In this document: piece after piece, positions 17,461 to 26,112 of the stretch | Numbering within the stretch: the stretch's first letter is position 1 | Layout: every line of letters starts with the position of its first letter | Notes under the pieces: generated by a model | Databases searched by the model: none | Seen by the model: the letters and a program-made list of their open reading frames with translations, nothing else | What the model was told of the DNA's origin: nothing | Assembly: GCA_947479815.1 (NCBI GenBank) | Contig: CANKAT010000003.1 | Location: 1-64,000 of the forward strand | DNA from: Sphingobacteriaceae bacterium | GTDB lineage: Bacteria > Bacteroidota > Bacteroidia > Sphingobacteriales > Sphingobacteriaceae | Reading direction: 5' to 3' | Length of the DNA: 64,000 bases | Position numbers and translations under genes: made by a program

Positions 17461-18321
17461 TTATATTGTGTCCACAAAGTCTTTTTCAACTTTATTGAAA
17501 ATTACAATTCCTAAAAACACTAGTGCAAAAGAAATCAAAGTGGTATATAATAAAGTATTTATATCAAATGTACCGGTCCCTAATAATCCTTTTCTTACAC
17601 CCTCGACCACACCGGTCATTGGATTTAAAGAGACGACCGTCTTCATGGTACCGCTAAGACTTGAAAGAGGGTAAACAACTGTGGTACCATACATTAGCAA
17701 CTGCACACCGAACGTAACTAATAAGGCTAAGTCCCTATATTTAGTTGTCAATGAAGAAACTATCATTCCCAATCCCAAACCCTGTGCAGCCATCAAAATA
17801 ACCAACCAGGGTAAAGCCATTATATACAAACTTGGCTGGAATGTAGCTGTTGTAAAAAAAAGATAATATGCCATTGCCAACAATAAAAGAAAGAAAGTAA
17901 TCCCAAATCGAACTAAATTGGAGACTACCATACTGAGTGGCATAATTAGCCTCGGGAAATACACTTTTCCGAAAATACCAGCATTATCTTTAAATACACT
18001 AGATGTTTTTAATAAACAGTCTGAGAAATAGGTCCAAGTGGATATCCCGACCAGGTAAAACAATGGCTTGGGTATTCCATCGGTTGGAATACCAGCAAGA
18101 TTACCAAATACAAATAGATAAACAGCCATTGTAAAAAGAGGCTGTATTAAAAACCATATCGGGCCTAAAATAGTTTGCTTATAAAAGGCTACAAAATCTC
18201 GCTTCACAAAAAGGAAGAGCAAATCCCGATAATTCCATACTTCTTTAAAGTTTAGGTTTAACAGATTACTTTTTGGCGCTATAATTCTATCCCACTCCGA
18301 CGTATTTAAGTTATTATGCAT
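17461..18321 (-). CDS. wzm: Polysaccharide ABC exporter permease
   Basis: 286 residues, ABC-2 type. A cytoplasmic N-terminus (SNLLNLNFKEVWNYRDLLFLFVKRDFVAFYKQTILGP) leads into six predicted membrane segments, ending VFLGIVIFNKVEKDFVDTI. FVKRDF and the NPMTGVVEGVRKGLLG loop near 232 are characteristic of Wzm/TagG-like exporters. It forms the channel for undecaprenyl-linked glycan with the ATPase gene 88 bases downstream. The order of OPX, Wzz-like, permease and ATPase genes indicates one export module. Confidence 0.92.
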   Translation of the reverse strand: MHNNLNTSEWDRIIAPKSNLLNLNFKEVWNYRDLLFLFVKRDFVAFYKQTILGPIWFLIQPLFTMAVYLFVFGNLAGIPTDGIPKPLFYLVGISTWTYFSDCLLKTSSVFKDNAGIFGKVYFPRLIMPLSMVVSNLVRFGITFFLLLLAMAYYLFFTTATFQPSLYIMALPWLVILMAAQGLGLGMIVSSLTTKYRDLALLVTFGVQLLMYGTTVVYPLSSLSGTMKTVVSLNPMTGVVEGVRKGLLGTGTFDINTLLYTTLISFALVFLGIVIFNKVEKDFVDTI

Positions 18322-18465
18322 TTGCTATTATTGACTACTATTTGGTTTCTGTTAAATGACAATTATAATTACAATCACTATCATATATAACTGATTTTGG
18401 GCGAAATTTCCCAGCTAATAATATTTTGAAATATTGAGAGTTGATCAATAGGTCTTAGGGCACGA

Positions 18466-19632
18466 TTAGGACATCAGATTCTTAAATGTCCTTATTGCAA
18501 TCAGGGCAAATATCATAATAAGTCCGGCCCACAGCATGCCCGACATCACCCCCTTAAACTGGGTAAATATTAATCTCGGAAGTGGCAGAACTGGCCTATC
18601 AATTACTTGTATAAGTGGGGTTTCTTCTCTCAGTGATATTTTAGATATCGCTAAATTTTTCATTAGCTCAATTAACATTGCCTGATTGGCTTGGGCGTCA
18701 ACCTGTCTCCTTTGTGAAGATACCGCTAAACTTTGCCTTGCTCGATTAGGGTTTGGATTAGCATCAATCGCAGAAGCAACTCCGGAAACAGCAGAATCAA
18801 ATTTGCCTCTTACTGAATCAACCTGATGTTGTAAAATCGTCACGTTTTTCAACGACTTTTTTATTTTTGTTTCAATATAAAAGTCTGATACTTCTTTAAC
18901 TAAGGCCTCTGCAAAGTGTTTGGAAAACAATTCATTTGTCGAAGTAACTTTAACAGACAAAAACCCTGACTTTTTATTTTGAACCCCAACCACCAGGTAT
19001 TTCTCTTTCAAGTCTCCATAAATGCTCCCAATTAAGCTATTCTGCGCCAGTGTGAAAGTTGCAGGATCAGTTCCAGGCAAAAATCTAATTTTCTGATTAC
19101 TAGATTTAGTTTTGGACCATTTTTCACGTAAATTATTTATATCGATATAGTACTCGGCAAGAGTTATCGTTTTTCCTTTCGAATTTACAGTTGTTAATAA
19201 TGTCTTCTGTATTATAGAACGAGATGACATGAACGCAAGTAGGTTATTGCCTTCAAAAACACCCTGCCCCCCTCCCCCTCCAATGTTAAGGCCGAACTGG
19301 CTCGCTATACCCGCGTAGCTACCTAATGCACCTTCCTGTTTTCCGTCCTCTAAAACAAATGTGAGTTCTGCTATGTAATGAGGCTTAGTCGTGGATGCAT
19401 AGATGAAGCCGAATATCGCCCCCAACGTTAGTGCAATAAGAATAAACACCCATTTAGAAAAAAGATATTTGGACCATTCAACTAACTTTTGTATGAGTTC
19501 TTTAATTGTAACCTCGTCCGCTATATGAGTTGATTGTGTGTCAATTCGAGCCGGACCTTCTCCATAAGTACTGGTTTTATTATATCCGGCGGGGGACATA
19601 TCAGACGATTTATTGTGGCCTTCTTTCTCCAT
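18466..19632 (-). CDS. Wzz/chain-length-determinant family protein
   Basis: 388 residues. An N-terminal cytoplasmic tail of about 50 residues precedes a membrane helix (WVFILIALTLGAIFGFIYA near 58-76), a large periplasmic part with a coiled stretch (SLKNVTILQHQVDSVRGKFDSAVSG near 265-290), and a second helix near the C-terminus (GMLWAGLIMIFALIAI). It has no cytoplasmic tyrosine-kinase domain. Family members control chain length or bridge the inner-membrane exporter to the outer-membrane OPX channel. The gene is 2 bases after the OPX gene, so the two are co-translated. Confidence 0.88.
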   Translation of the reverse strand: MEKEGHNKSSDMSPAGYNKTSTYGEGPARIDTQSTHIADEVTIKELIQKLVEWSKYLFSKWVFILIALTLGAIFGFIYASTTKPHYIAELTFVLEDGKQEGALGSYAGIASQFGLNIGGGGGQGVFEGNNLLAFMSSRSIIQKTLLTTVNSKGKTITLAEYYIDINNLREKWSKTKSSNQKIRFLPGTDPATFTLAQNSLIGSIYGDLKEKYLVVGVQNKKSGFLSVKVTSTNELFSKHFAEALVKEVSDFYIETKIKKSLKNVTILQHQVDSVRGKFDSAVSGVASAIDANPNPNRARQSLAVSSQRRQVDAQANQAMLIELMKNLAISKISLREETPLIQVIDRPVLPLPRLIFTQFKGVMSGMLWAGLIMIFALIAIRTFKNLMS

Positions 19633-19634
19633 TA

Positions 19635-22139
19635 TTATTTAATCAAATTTAAAATAATCACCGCCATTGAAGCTAAAGCACTCGAAATACCCACAATTTC
19701 ACCTGCAGAAACTGGTTTCTTAAGATCCTTTTTAGGTACAAACACCTCAGCCCCAGGTTCTATGATTGGGTAATTATTAAATAGGAACAGTTTTCTTGTA
19801 CTTTTTACCGAACCATTGGCATAGATGACATAGGCACGATTGCGAATTGATTTTTCTGAGAAACCACCACCCTGCGAAATATAATATTTCAATGTTTTAC
19901 CATCAGTATAACTAGTTGTTACCGGATAGAGTACCTCTCCATTTACCTTTACAGTCTGTAACTCTTTAGGAATTCGCAATACATCACCTTCCTCTAAAAT
20001 CAGGTCGGACGAAGATTTAGGCGCTTCTATGATTTTCGCTAGGTTAATTCCCACGTATACATTTTTAGGAACCTCTGGTTCTTGCACCGAAGCTTTGGTG
20101 GTATCAACCGCATTTTCTTGCAAACGCTTCAATTGTTTTGATCTAGCCTTCTGTTCTTCAACTAATTCTTGTTGAGCTTTTGCATCATCTTTATCCAAGC
20201 CTTTAACTTTACTCACTCCTTCACGCTTCAACGAAGCCCCCTTAGCATAAGCCAATGCTGTTAAACCGCCTGCCCGTTTTACCAGGTCTGAAATTCGTTC
20301 ATTCTTATTACTGATGGTGTACATACCCGGATAAAGCACTTCGCCCTCCACTTTTACTTGTTTTTGTATTTCATAGCCCATAGAGCTACGTACCGAAACA
20401 ATATCAAAAGGAAGCAATTCAAATTTAGGTTTTGAAAAATTTAGCTCTTTATCAATATCAATCTGGAACACTTCAGCAGTTTTGGATAGTTCGGCGTTTT
20501 GATCACTTGATCGAACTCTTCTGGAAATTTCGATGCGCTGCGGACTCGCACCTTCAGAAAAACCTCCTGCCTGAATGATTAATTCTTCAATCGTCATATT
20601 TTGTGCATAATCAAATTGGCCGGGCTCTCTAACTTCGCCATCAATACTTACTTTAAACTCTTCCTTTAAATCAAAAATGGAGGATATGGAGATTAAGTCT
20701 TCTCGTTGCAATTGAATATCTGGAGTTTTACCTGAAATGAGTGCAGCTACATCAAATGAAATTAACTGGGTCTGATTATCAGCCTTCAACCTAGTGAGAT
20801 AGCCTCTTGATAAGAAGGCATCTTCTTTCAGTCCATCGGCTTTTTGTATCAATTGAGAAAGTTTCATTCCGTTTGCTAGTTCATAGGCTCCTGGCCTGAA
20901 TACTGCGCCCTCAATTTGTACGCGATTGGTAAAACGCTCCAGTACGCGATCTACAAAATATTTATCGCCGGTAGTAGGCTGATAGCTTGCAAATTGCTCT
21001 TTAGCGATATCGGCAATTTTACGTTCGGTATCGGTATTTTTAAGCACTTTTATTCGCGCTTGATAGGCATTTTCGGTAAAGCCACCTGCATAATTAAGAA
21101 GGTTGGCATAGCTTTCGCCAGCTTTCAACTCATAGATTCCTGGCCTTTTAACTTCGCCCACGATTTCGATGCGTGATTGATATACCGGAATACGAATGAT
21201 GTCTTGATCTTGCAATTTTAAATTAGTAGCAATTTCGCCCTTCATTAAAAATTCATAGATATCTAGCATGGCAATTTTCTTGCCCGAGCGTATCAATTCG
21301 ATGGCACGAAAAGAGCCATTTTCTGTTGGCCCCCCAGAAGAATACAACGCATTAAATACTGTGGCTAGAGAAGGTAGCGTATAGGTACCGGGAGTTTTTA
21401 CTTCTCCCATTAAAATTACCTTAATACTTCGAATATTGCCAATGGCTACATTTAAACGTGTATTTCCACTGGCTAAACCTGAATAAACCTTCGCCATACG
21501 CGATTTAATACGTGTAGTAGCCGCTTCAATGGTCAAACCCGCTACAGGAATTACACCTACATATTCTACCTTGATGGTACCCTCAGGGCTCACCTTAAGT
21601 TCATAAGAAACTTCTGAATTACCACTTAAATCAATTAATAACTGGTCATTAGCGCCAATGACATAGCCCTTTGGCGTAGCGATATTTAAATTGGGTTCAA
21701 AAGTTTGGTTTTTGTTTTTGAATAGATCGGCACCAAATATTTTGGAGCGAAGTTCTAAAAGTGCTTTGTCGGCTTCGGTTTCGGGATCTTTTTCAACAGT
21801 TGCAGAATCCGCATCATTAATAAACTGTCGTCCATCTGCATTTTGCGGAGATACTTTAGTAGGATTAGCCTGCTTGTTTCCTGCTTTTTTCAACTTATCT
21901 ACACGTTCACGCAATTTTTTAGCCTCTTCGGGCCGCATACCACGCGATTGTGCAATCTGCTCAAGTTGCGCTTCACCTAGGCCACTAGCTTCAACTTGAC
22001 GCATAAAAGCACGAACCTGATCATCGCTTAATTCATCTACATGGATATTGCTTAGGTTTTGGGGGTTGACTTGTGCCAAAACCGGCATGCTGATGCTTAA
22101 AAACAGTAAAAGACTTAAAAAGTTAAAAAGTTTGTTCAT
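19635..22139 (-). CDS. SLBB-domain outer-membrane polysaccharide export protein (OPX/Wza-like)
   Basis: 834 residues from ATG 22139 (MNKLFNFLSLLLFLSISMPVLAQ, a signal peptide); a TTG at 22154 is a poorer start. The Poly_export domain begins near residue 155 (GYVIGANDQLLIDLSG), followed by about six SLBB-type repeats, each marked by a GEV..PG.Y pattern (for example VILMGEVKTPGTYTL, VKVEGEVLYPGMYTI). The end has a hydrophobic segment (IVGISSALASMAVIILNLI). At 834 residues it is about twice the length of E. coli Wza, as is usual in Bacteroidota. Role: periplasm-spanning and outer-membrane passage of the polysaccharide. Confidence 0.92.
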   Translation of the reverse strand: MNKLFNFLSLLLFLSISMPVLAQVNPQNLSNIHVDELSDDQVRAFMRQVEASGLGEAQLEQIAQSRGMRPEEAKKLRERVDKLKKAGNKQANPTKVSPQNADGRQFINDADSATVEKDPETEADKALLELRSKIFGADLFKNKNQTFEPNLNIATPKGYVIGANDQLLIDLSGNSEVSYELKVSPEGTIKVEYVGVIPVAGLTIEAATTRIKSRMAKVYSGLASGNTRLNVAIGNIRSIKVILMGEVKTPGTYTLPSLATVFNALYSSGGPTENGSFRAIELIRSGKKIAMLDIYEFLMKGEIATNLKLQDQDIIRIPVYQSRIEIVGEVKRPGIYELKAGESYANLLNYAGGFTENAYQARIKVLKNTDTERKIADIAKEQFASYQPTTGDKYFVDRVLERFTNRVQIEGAVFRPGAYELANGMKLSQLIQKADGLKEDAFLSRGYLTRLKADNQTQLISFDVAALISGKTPDIQLQREDLISISSIFDLKEEFKVSIDGEVREPGQFDYAQNMTIEELIIQAGGFSEGASPQRIEISRRVRSSDQNAELSKTAEVFQIDIDKELNFSKPKFELLPFDIVSVRSSMGYEIQKQVKVEGEVLYPGMYTISNKNERISDLVKRAGGLTALAYAKGASLKREGVSKVKGLDKDDAKAQQELVEEQKARSKQLKRLQENAVDTTKASVQEPEVPKNVYVGINLAKIIEAPKSSSDLILEEGDVLRIPKELQTVKVNGEVLYPVTTSYTDGKTLKYYISQGGGFSEKSIRNRAYVIYANGSVKSTRKLFLFNNYPIIEPGAEVFVPKKDLKKPVSAGEIVGISSALASMAVIILNLIK

Positions 22140-23143
22140 CGTAAAATTTTTCAATTCCGTAAAAGTAAGGAAATTGTACTAATATTCTTTTGGGGTGTAT
22201 AATTTACTAAGCCGTCATTCCGAAGGAGGTACGACGAGGAATCTGTTCATCTAAAACCCCAGTTCAATTCAACAGATTTCTCCACTCAGAAAATCACGCT
22301 AAAACTCAATATTTACTTCGAGTGTTCGAAATGACGGTGTTGTTAATGATATGTCTTAATTGTCTAATTGACGAGTTTATTCACGTCATTTCGAACACCT
22401 TAAGTATTTTTCTATTGAAATACATTTTAATAGGTGGAGAAATCTGTTCAGTAAAGCGTATTTTTTGAAACGTAATTGTCTTTTCACTCAACAGATTTCT
22501 CGTCGCATTAAATTTGTTTCAAGGTTGATAATTTTGTCTGCTCACTCGAAATGACGACTAGGTCAACGATTTCTAGTCGCCCTGTCCAATGCCGCGCAAG
22601 ACGGTTATGAAATTGCAGCGCAATTATTTTTTATCCGCCACGCTTGCACAGACATTTAATAACCGTTGTTCCGCATTGGCTGGTGCGGCAATTACTTCAT
22701 TAGCCAACCCACTGACTTTCATAGCATCAGGCGCAGCGGTAGCGGTTATTCGCTGTTTTTTATTGTTTTTTAAAGGTGCTCATGGTCTCGTCGTACCGCC
22801 TCGGCATGGTTCTTTTTTGCTACAGAAAAAGAACTAGGCCCCCGCGGCTATGAGCGGGAAGAAATTATCCAATTCTTAGTGTGCCTTGTCCTAAAATAAC
22901 CTTTTAATCAGCATGAAACCCAATTTCACTCAACAGATTTCTCGTCGCATTAAATATGTTTCCTGGTCAATAATTTTATCCGCTCACTCGAAATGACGAC
23001 TAGGTTAACGATTTCTCTTATTATCTAATTGACGGCTTTATTTACGTCATTTCGAACACCTTAAGTATTTTTCTATTAAAATAAATTAGTAATAGGTGGA
23101 GAAATCTGTTCAGTAAAGGGTATTTTTTCAATCGCAATGTCTG
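22140..23143. repeat. 1-kb intergenic region made of dispersed repeats (families C and A)
   Basis: No gene is supported here. Three imperfect hairpin units share the words CGTCATTTCGA, AGAAATCTGTT and TCGAAATGACG: 22205-22340, 22357-22575 and 22923-23135. The segment GACG-TTTATT-CGTCATTTCGAACACC through AATAGGTGGAGAAATC occurs at 22368-22446 and again at 23030-23107. The segment CAACAGATTTCTCGTCGCATTAAA to GAAATGACGACTAGG occurs at 22489-22562 and 22931-23004. Between them, at 22671-22867, lies a copy of the mosaic element called family A below. These look like REP-type extragenic elements; the open frame of 82 codons at 22589-22837 is inside the repeat and is not taken as a gene. Confidence 0.8.
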
Positions 23144-24280
23144 TTACTCAAAATAATTCAACGTATTAAAACCACCCTCTTTCAGGTACTCATCTTTTTT
23201 CATTAAATGAAGATCAGATAAAATCATTTCTTTAACCAGGGCAGGTAGGTCATATTTCGGTTTCCAGCCAAGCTTGGTGTTTGATTTAGTTGGATCGCCT
23301 ATCAATAAGTCTACTTCTGTAGGTCTAAAGTATTTCGAATCCACTTTAACTATGGTAGTTCCTGGCTTTAAGCTTTCAACTTTAAGCTTTAAGCTTTCAG
23401 CTTTTGCTTCGTCAATATCAATAATCACTCCTTTTTCGTGCTCATCTTTACCACTGAACTCAACTTCGATGCCTAATTCAGCAAAACTCATTTTTACAAA
23501 ATCGCGCACGGTTGTTGTTACTCCGGTTGCAATCACAAAATCTTCTGGCTTTTCCTGTTGTAGAATCAACCACATGGCTTCCACATAATCTTTAGCATGA
23601 CCCCAGTCGCGCTGAGCAGATAAATTACCCAGATAAATGCAATTTTGAAGGCCTAAAGCTATTTTAGCAGCAGCCCTGGTTATTTTACGGGTTACAAAGG
23701 TTTCACCCCTAACCGGGCTTTCATGATTGAATAGAATTCCATTACAAGCATACATATTATAAGCCTCCCGGTAATTCACGGTGATCCAATAGGCATACAT
23801 TTTAGCCACCGCATAAGGCGAACGGGGATAAAAAGGGGTTGTTTCGGATTGAGGAACCGCCTGTACTAATCCATACAATTCGGAAGTTGAGGCCTGATAA
23901 ATTCGGGTTTTCTTTTCCAAACCTAATGTTCGCACTGCCTCTAATATTCGCAATGTCCCTATACCATCGGCATTTGCAGTATATTCCGGCGTTTCAAAGC
24001 TCACATGAACATGGCTCATAGCTGCCAGGTTATATATCTCATCGGGCTGTGTTTCCTGGATGATGCGAATCAAATTCGTCGAATCAGTTAAATCGCCATA
24101 ATGCAATTTTAACCTCAAATGACTTTCATGAGGGTCCTGATATAAATGATCGATCCGATCGGTGTTAAATAATGAGCTTCTTCGTTTAATCCCATGTACA
24201 AAATATCCTTTGTTCAATAAGAATTCTGTTAGATAGGCTCCATCTTGCCCTGTGATTCCGGTGATTAATGCTGTTTTCAT
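23144..24280 (-). CDS. gmd: GDP-mannose 4,6-dehydratase
   Basis: 378 residues, extended SDR. The cofactor loop is [11 protein letters not shown] near residue 6; the active site has STSELYG near 131 and [10 protein letters not shown] near 155, with Thr, Glu, Tyr and Lys all present; [17 protein letters not shown] follows near 186. It converts GDP-mannose to GDP-4-keto-6-deoxymannose, the substrate of the fucose synthase encoded 2.6 kb upstream. Between GVIIDIDEA and PGTTIVKVD there is a repetitive Lys/Ser/Leu stretch ([10 protein letters not shown], around residue 300) encoded by a simple repeat, which lengthens a loop that is normally shorter. Confidence 0.95.
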   Translation of the reverse strand: MKTALITGITGQDGAYLTEFLLNKGYFVHGIKRRSSLFNTDRIDHLYQDPHESHLRLKLHYGDLTDSTNLIRIIQETQPDEIYNLAAMSHVHVSFETPEYTANADGIGTLRILEAVRTLGLEKKTRIYQASTSELYGLVQAVPQSETTPFYPRSPYAVAKMYAYWITVNYREAYNMYACNGILFNHESPVRGETFVTRKITRAAAKIALGLQNCIYLGNLSAQRDWGHAKDYVEAMWLILQQEKPEDFVIATGVTTTVRDFVKMSFAELGIEVEFSGKDEHEKGVIIDIDEAKAESLKLKVESLKPGTTIVKVDSKYFRPTEVDLLIGDPTKSNTKLGWKPKYDLPALVKEMILSDLHLMKKDEYLKEGGFNTLNYFE

Positions 24281-24493
24281 TAGTAGAGTAGTGAGTATTG
24301 AGTAGTGAGTATTGAGATAGTCGGTGCTAATCCGGAAAATCTTATTTCTGCTGATAATTTTGCTTTCTTAATGGATCTGTTGTCTGTTATCTGTTGTCTG
24401 TTGTCAGGCTAGCGATATCTGGAATGATTGGTTAATTGTCAGCTAATAGCTATCGGGTTGTTGGTTGTCAGAAAAATCATTTCAAACAGACAA
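24281..24493. repeat. Simple repeats of TGTTGTCTGTTATC type downstream of the RhuM-like gene
   Basis: The spacer holds a repeated GTAGTGAGTATTGA word (24289-24315), a run of TCTGTTGTCTGTTATC variants (24377-24408), and AATAGCTATCGGGTTG (from 24445), which is one arm of the 18-bp palindrome found elsewhere in this window. The same word classes occur on the other side of the neighbouring gene at 25365-25430. No coding potential or terminator with a clear T-tract was seen. Confidence 0.7.
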
Positions 24494-25351
24494 TTATTGT
24501 TGTATCAATTGTTCTAAAAATGGAGCAATCGGTAGTTGTAATTTAGAGAAAGCAAACCATTTCTTTCCTAAGTCTTTTAAGGATGCACCAAAATGATATA
24601 ATTCCTTATTATCGATGATTAAAAAACGATCATGTACTTTTTTAAAATATGAAAGGGATATAGAATCGTACTGCTGATTGTGTTTCTCAATATCTAGTTC
24701 TAAAACAGAATCCTTCTTATTTGTATAAATTGTAGCTTTAACTTTTGCTGCGCGTTTTGAAAGCAATAATAAAACGCTTTCATCACAATAATTATCTATT
24801 AAAATAATGGATTTTTGAGCCGATTTAATAATCCTTGCTACAAGTTCATAAGCATCAAAAATTTGCCCATCATAAAAAATACCTTGATTTGGAATTAAGT
24901 TTGGCTTTAAAATTAAATCAAACTCATTGTTTTTTATTTCTAATGAATTGATTTTTTTCTCTAATACTTCTATACGATGATTAAGAGCGTATCCTTTGAG
25001 TAAATAATCTTTTAATATAGAATTAGCCCAAATACGAAATTGCGTTCCTGTTTTAGATTTAACACGATAACCAACTGAAATAATTATATCAAGATTATAT
25101 AATTTAACTTTTCGGTTAACGTTCCTTCCGCCTTCATTTTGAGCTGTCAAGTATTCCTTGACAGTTGAATTTTCTTTTAACTCTCCCTCTTTAAAGATAT
25201 TACCAATATGCAAACTAATATTTTGCTTAGTAGCACTAAACAAAACAGCCATTTGTAATTGTGTTAACCAGACAGTTTCATCTTCTATGAAAACCTCTAT
25301 AGGATTAGAAAGTGTATTAGAATTATATAAAATTACTGTGTTAGCACTCAT
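24494..25351 (-). CDS. RhuM/virulence-type protein with PLD-like C-terminal domain
   Basis: 285 residues from ATG 25351 (MSANTVILYNSN); a TTG three codons upstream is rejected. Residues 1-115 match the RhuM family: VWLTQLQMAVLFSATKQNISLHIGNIFKEGEL and LYNLDIIISVGYRVKS.TGTQFRIWANSILKDYL. The C-terminal half (about 150-285) has a phospholipase-D-like core with VHDRFLIID where the HxKx4D motif of active PLD enzymes would lie; Lys is Arg here. RhuM-type genes are accessory, with no settled biochemical role. It is framed by the same simple repeats on both sides and interrupts the capsule operon between the antiterminator and gmd. A function in glycan synthesis is unlikely. Confidence 0.8.
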   Translation of the reverse strand: MSANTVILYNSNTLSNPIEVFIEDETVWLTQLQMAVLFSATKQNISLHIGNIFKEGELKENSTVKEYLTAQNEGGRNVNRKVKLYNLDIIISVGYRVKSKTGTQFRIWANSILKDYLLKGYALNHRIEVLEKKINSLEIKNNEFDLILKPNLIPNQGIFYDGQIFDAYELVARIIKSAQKSIILIDNYCDESVLLLLSKRAAKVKATIYTNKKDSVLELDIEKHNQQYDSISLSYFKKVHDRFLIIDNKELYHFGASLKDLGKKWFAFSKLQLPIAPFLEQLIQQ

Positions 25352-25617
25352 TAAATGCAAAGTAAATAACTATCGGGTTGTCGGTTATCTGTTGTCTGTT
25401 ATCTGTTGTCTGTTATCAGTTGTCAGACTAACGACATTTAAAAAGTTTCTTATTAATTATTATTATGATACTAATCATCTCCGCCCAGCCAGATAACTGA
25501 TAACTGATAACTTGCGCCCTTCGCGCATCCTGCGCTCTTCGCGCTTCGCACGGCTTCGCCCCTTCAGTCACATCTTTCGATTTTGACATCCAATATTAAT
25601 AAAGTATAAATCTGGTA
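25352..25617. repeat. Simple repeats upstream of the RhuM-like gene
   Basis: From 25368 to 25430 the DNA reads CTATCGGGTTGTCGGTT followed by TCTGTTGTCTGTTATC repeats in the same orientation as those at 24377-24408, so the RhuM-like gene lies between direct copies. At 25490-25516 there is GATAACTGATAACTGATAAC, the reverse-type unit, and at 25515-25560 a GCGC/TTCGCGC-rich stretch with short inverted arms. No gene is seen. Confidence 0.65.
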
Positions 25618-26112
25618 TTAAGAAGCTATCAATTTCTCGATAACATTCTTTCTTAAATCAACCCGAACTTGTAGCCCAAGGTCTTTTAAAAGTAAAAGCG
25701 CATAATTGCCTTTACTCTCTAAAACTTGGGCTTCTTTATCCATCAATGCGCCAGACCGAATTCTAATTTGGTCATTCACATTTAAATTTGTTGCTTCAAT
25801 ACTGTCATGATCGTATTCCATCAGCCAGCTTTTCAACAGATTCATTTCCTTTTCCCTAATTGTTGCTGGCTGCCCGCAGTGGTAAACATAACGTACTACT
25901 CCCGGTACTGAAAAGACCAAATCTTTATCTCTTTCTTCTAGACTAACAAAACAATAAGATCTGAATAGGGGTTCTTCAACCCATTTACACCGATCACTCC
26001 AGTATTTTTTCCTTTTCAAAAGTGGACAATACACCTCAATACCAGATAATCTTAGCTTATCTGCCACCGCCTTTTCACAACGGGATTTGGTATAAAGTAC
26101 GTACCACTTCAT
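25618..26112 (-). CDS. NusG-family transcription antiterminator (UpxY-like)
   Basis: 164 residues. The NGN domain starts MKWYVLYTKSRCEKAVADKL and runs to about 100 (LFRSYCFVSLEE, VPGVVRYVYHCGQPATI); a short KOW-like C-terminal domain follows (VNDQIRIRSGALMDKEAQVLESKGNYALLLL). Such RfaH/UpxY-type paralogues bind RNA polymerase at a leader site and allow it to read through long polysaccharide operons. Its position at the head of a locus of about 25 kb on the same strand fits that role. Its ATG overlaps the upstream regulator stop (ATGA), so the two are made together. The RNA or DNA recruitment site is not identified. Confidence 0.9.
   Translation of the reverse strand: MKWYVLYTKSRCEKAVADKLRLSGIEVYCPLLKRKKYWSDRCKWVEEPLFRSYCFVSLEERDKDLVFSVPGVVRYVYHCGQPATIREKEMNLLKSWLMEYDHDSIEATNLNVNDQIRIRSGALMDKEAQVLESKGNYALLLLKDLGLQVRVDLRKNVIEKLIAS

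Noticed and set aside
22589-22837. 82-codon open frame on the plus strand
   Set aside because: It lies in family A repeat DNA; other copies of the repeat have stops or shifts at different places, and no domain is recognised.
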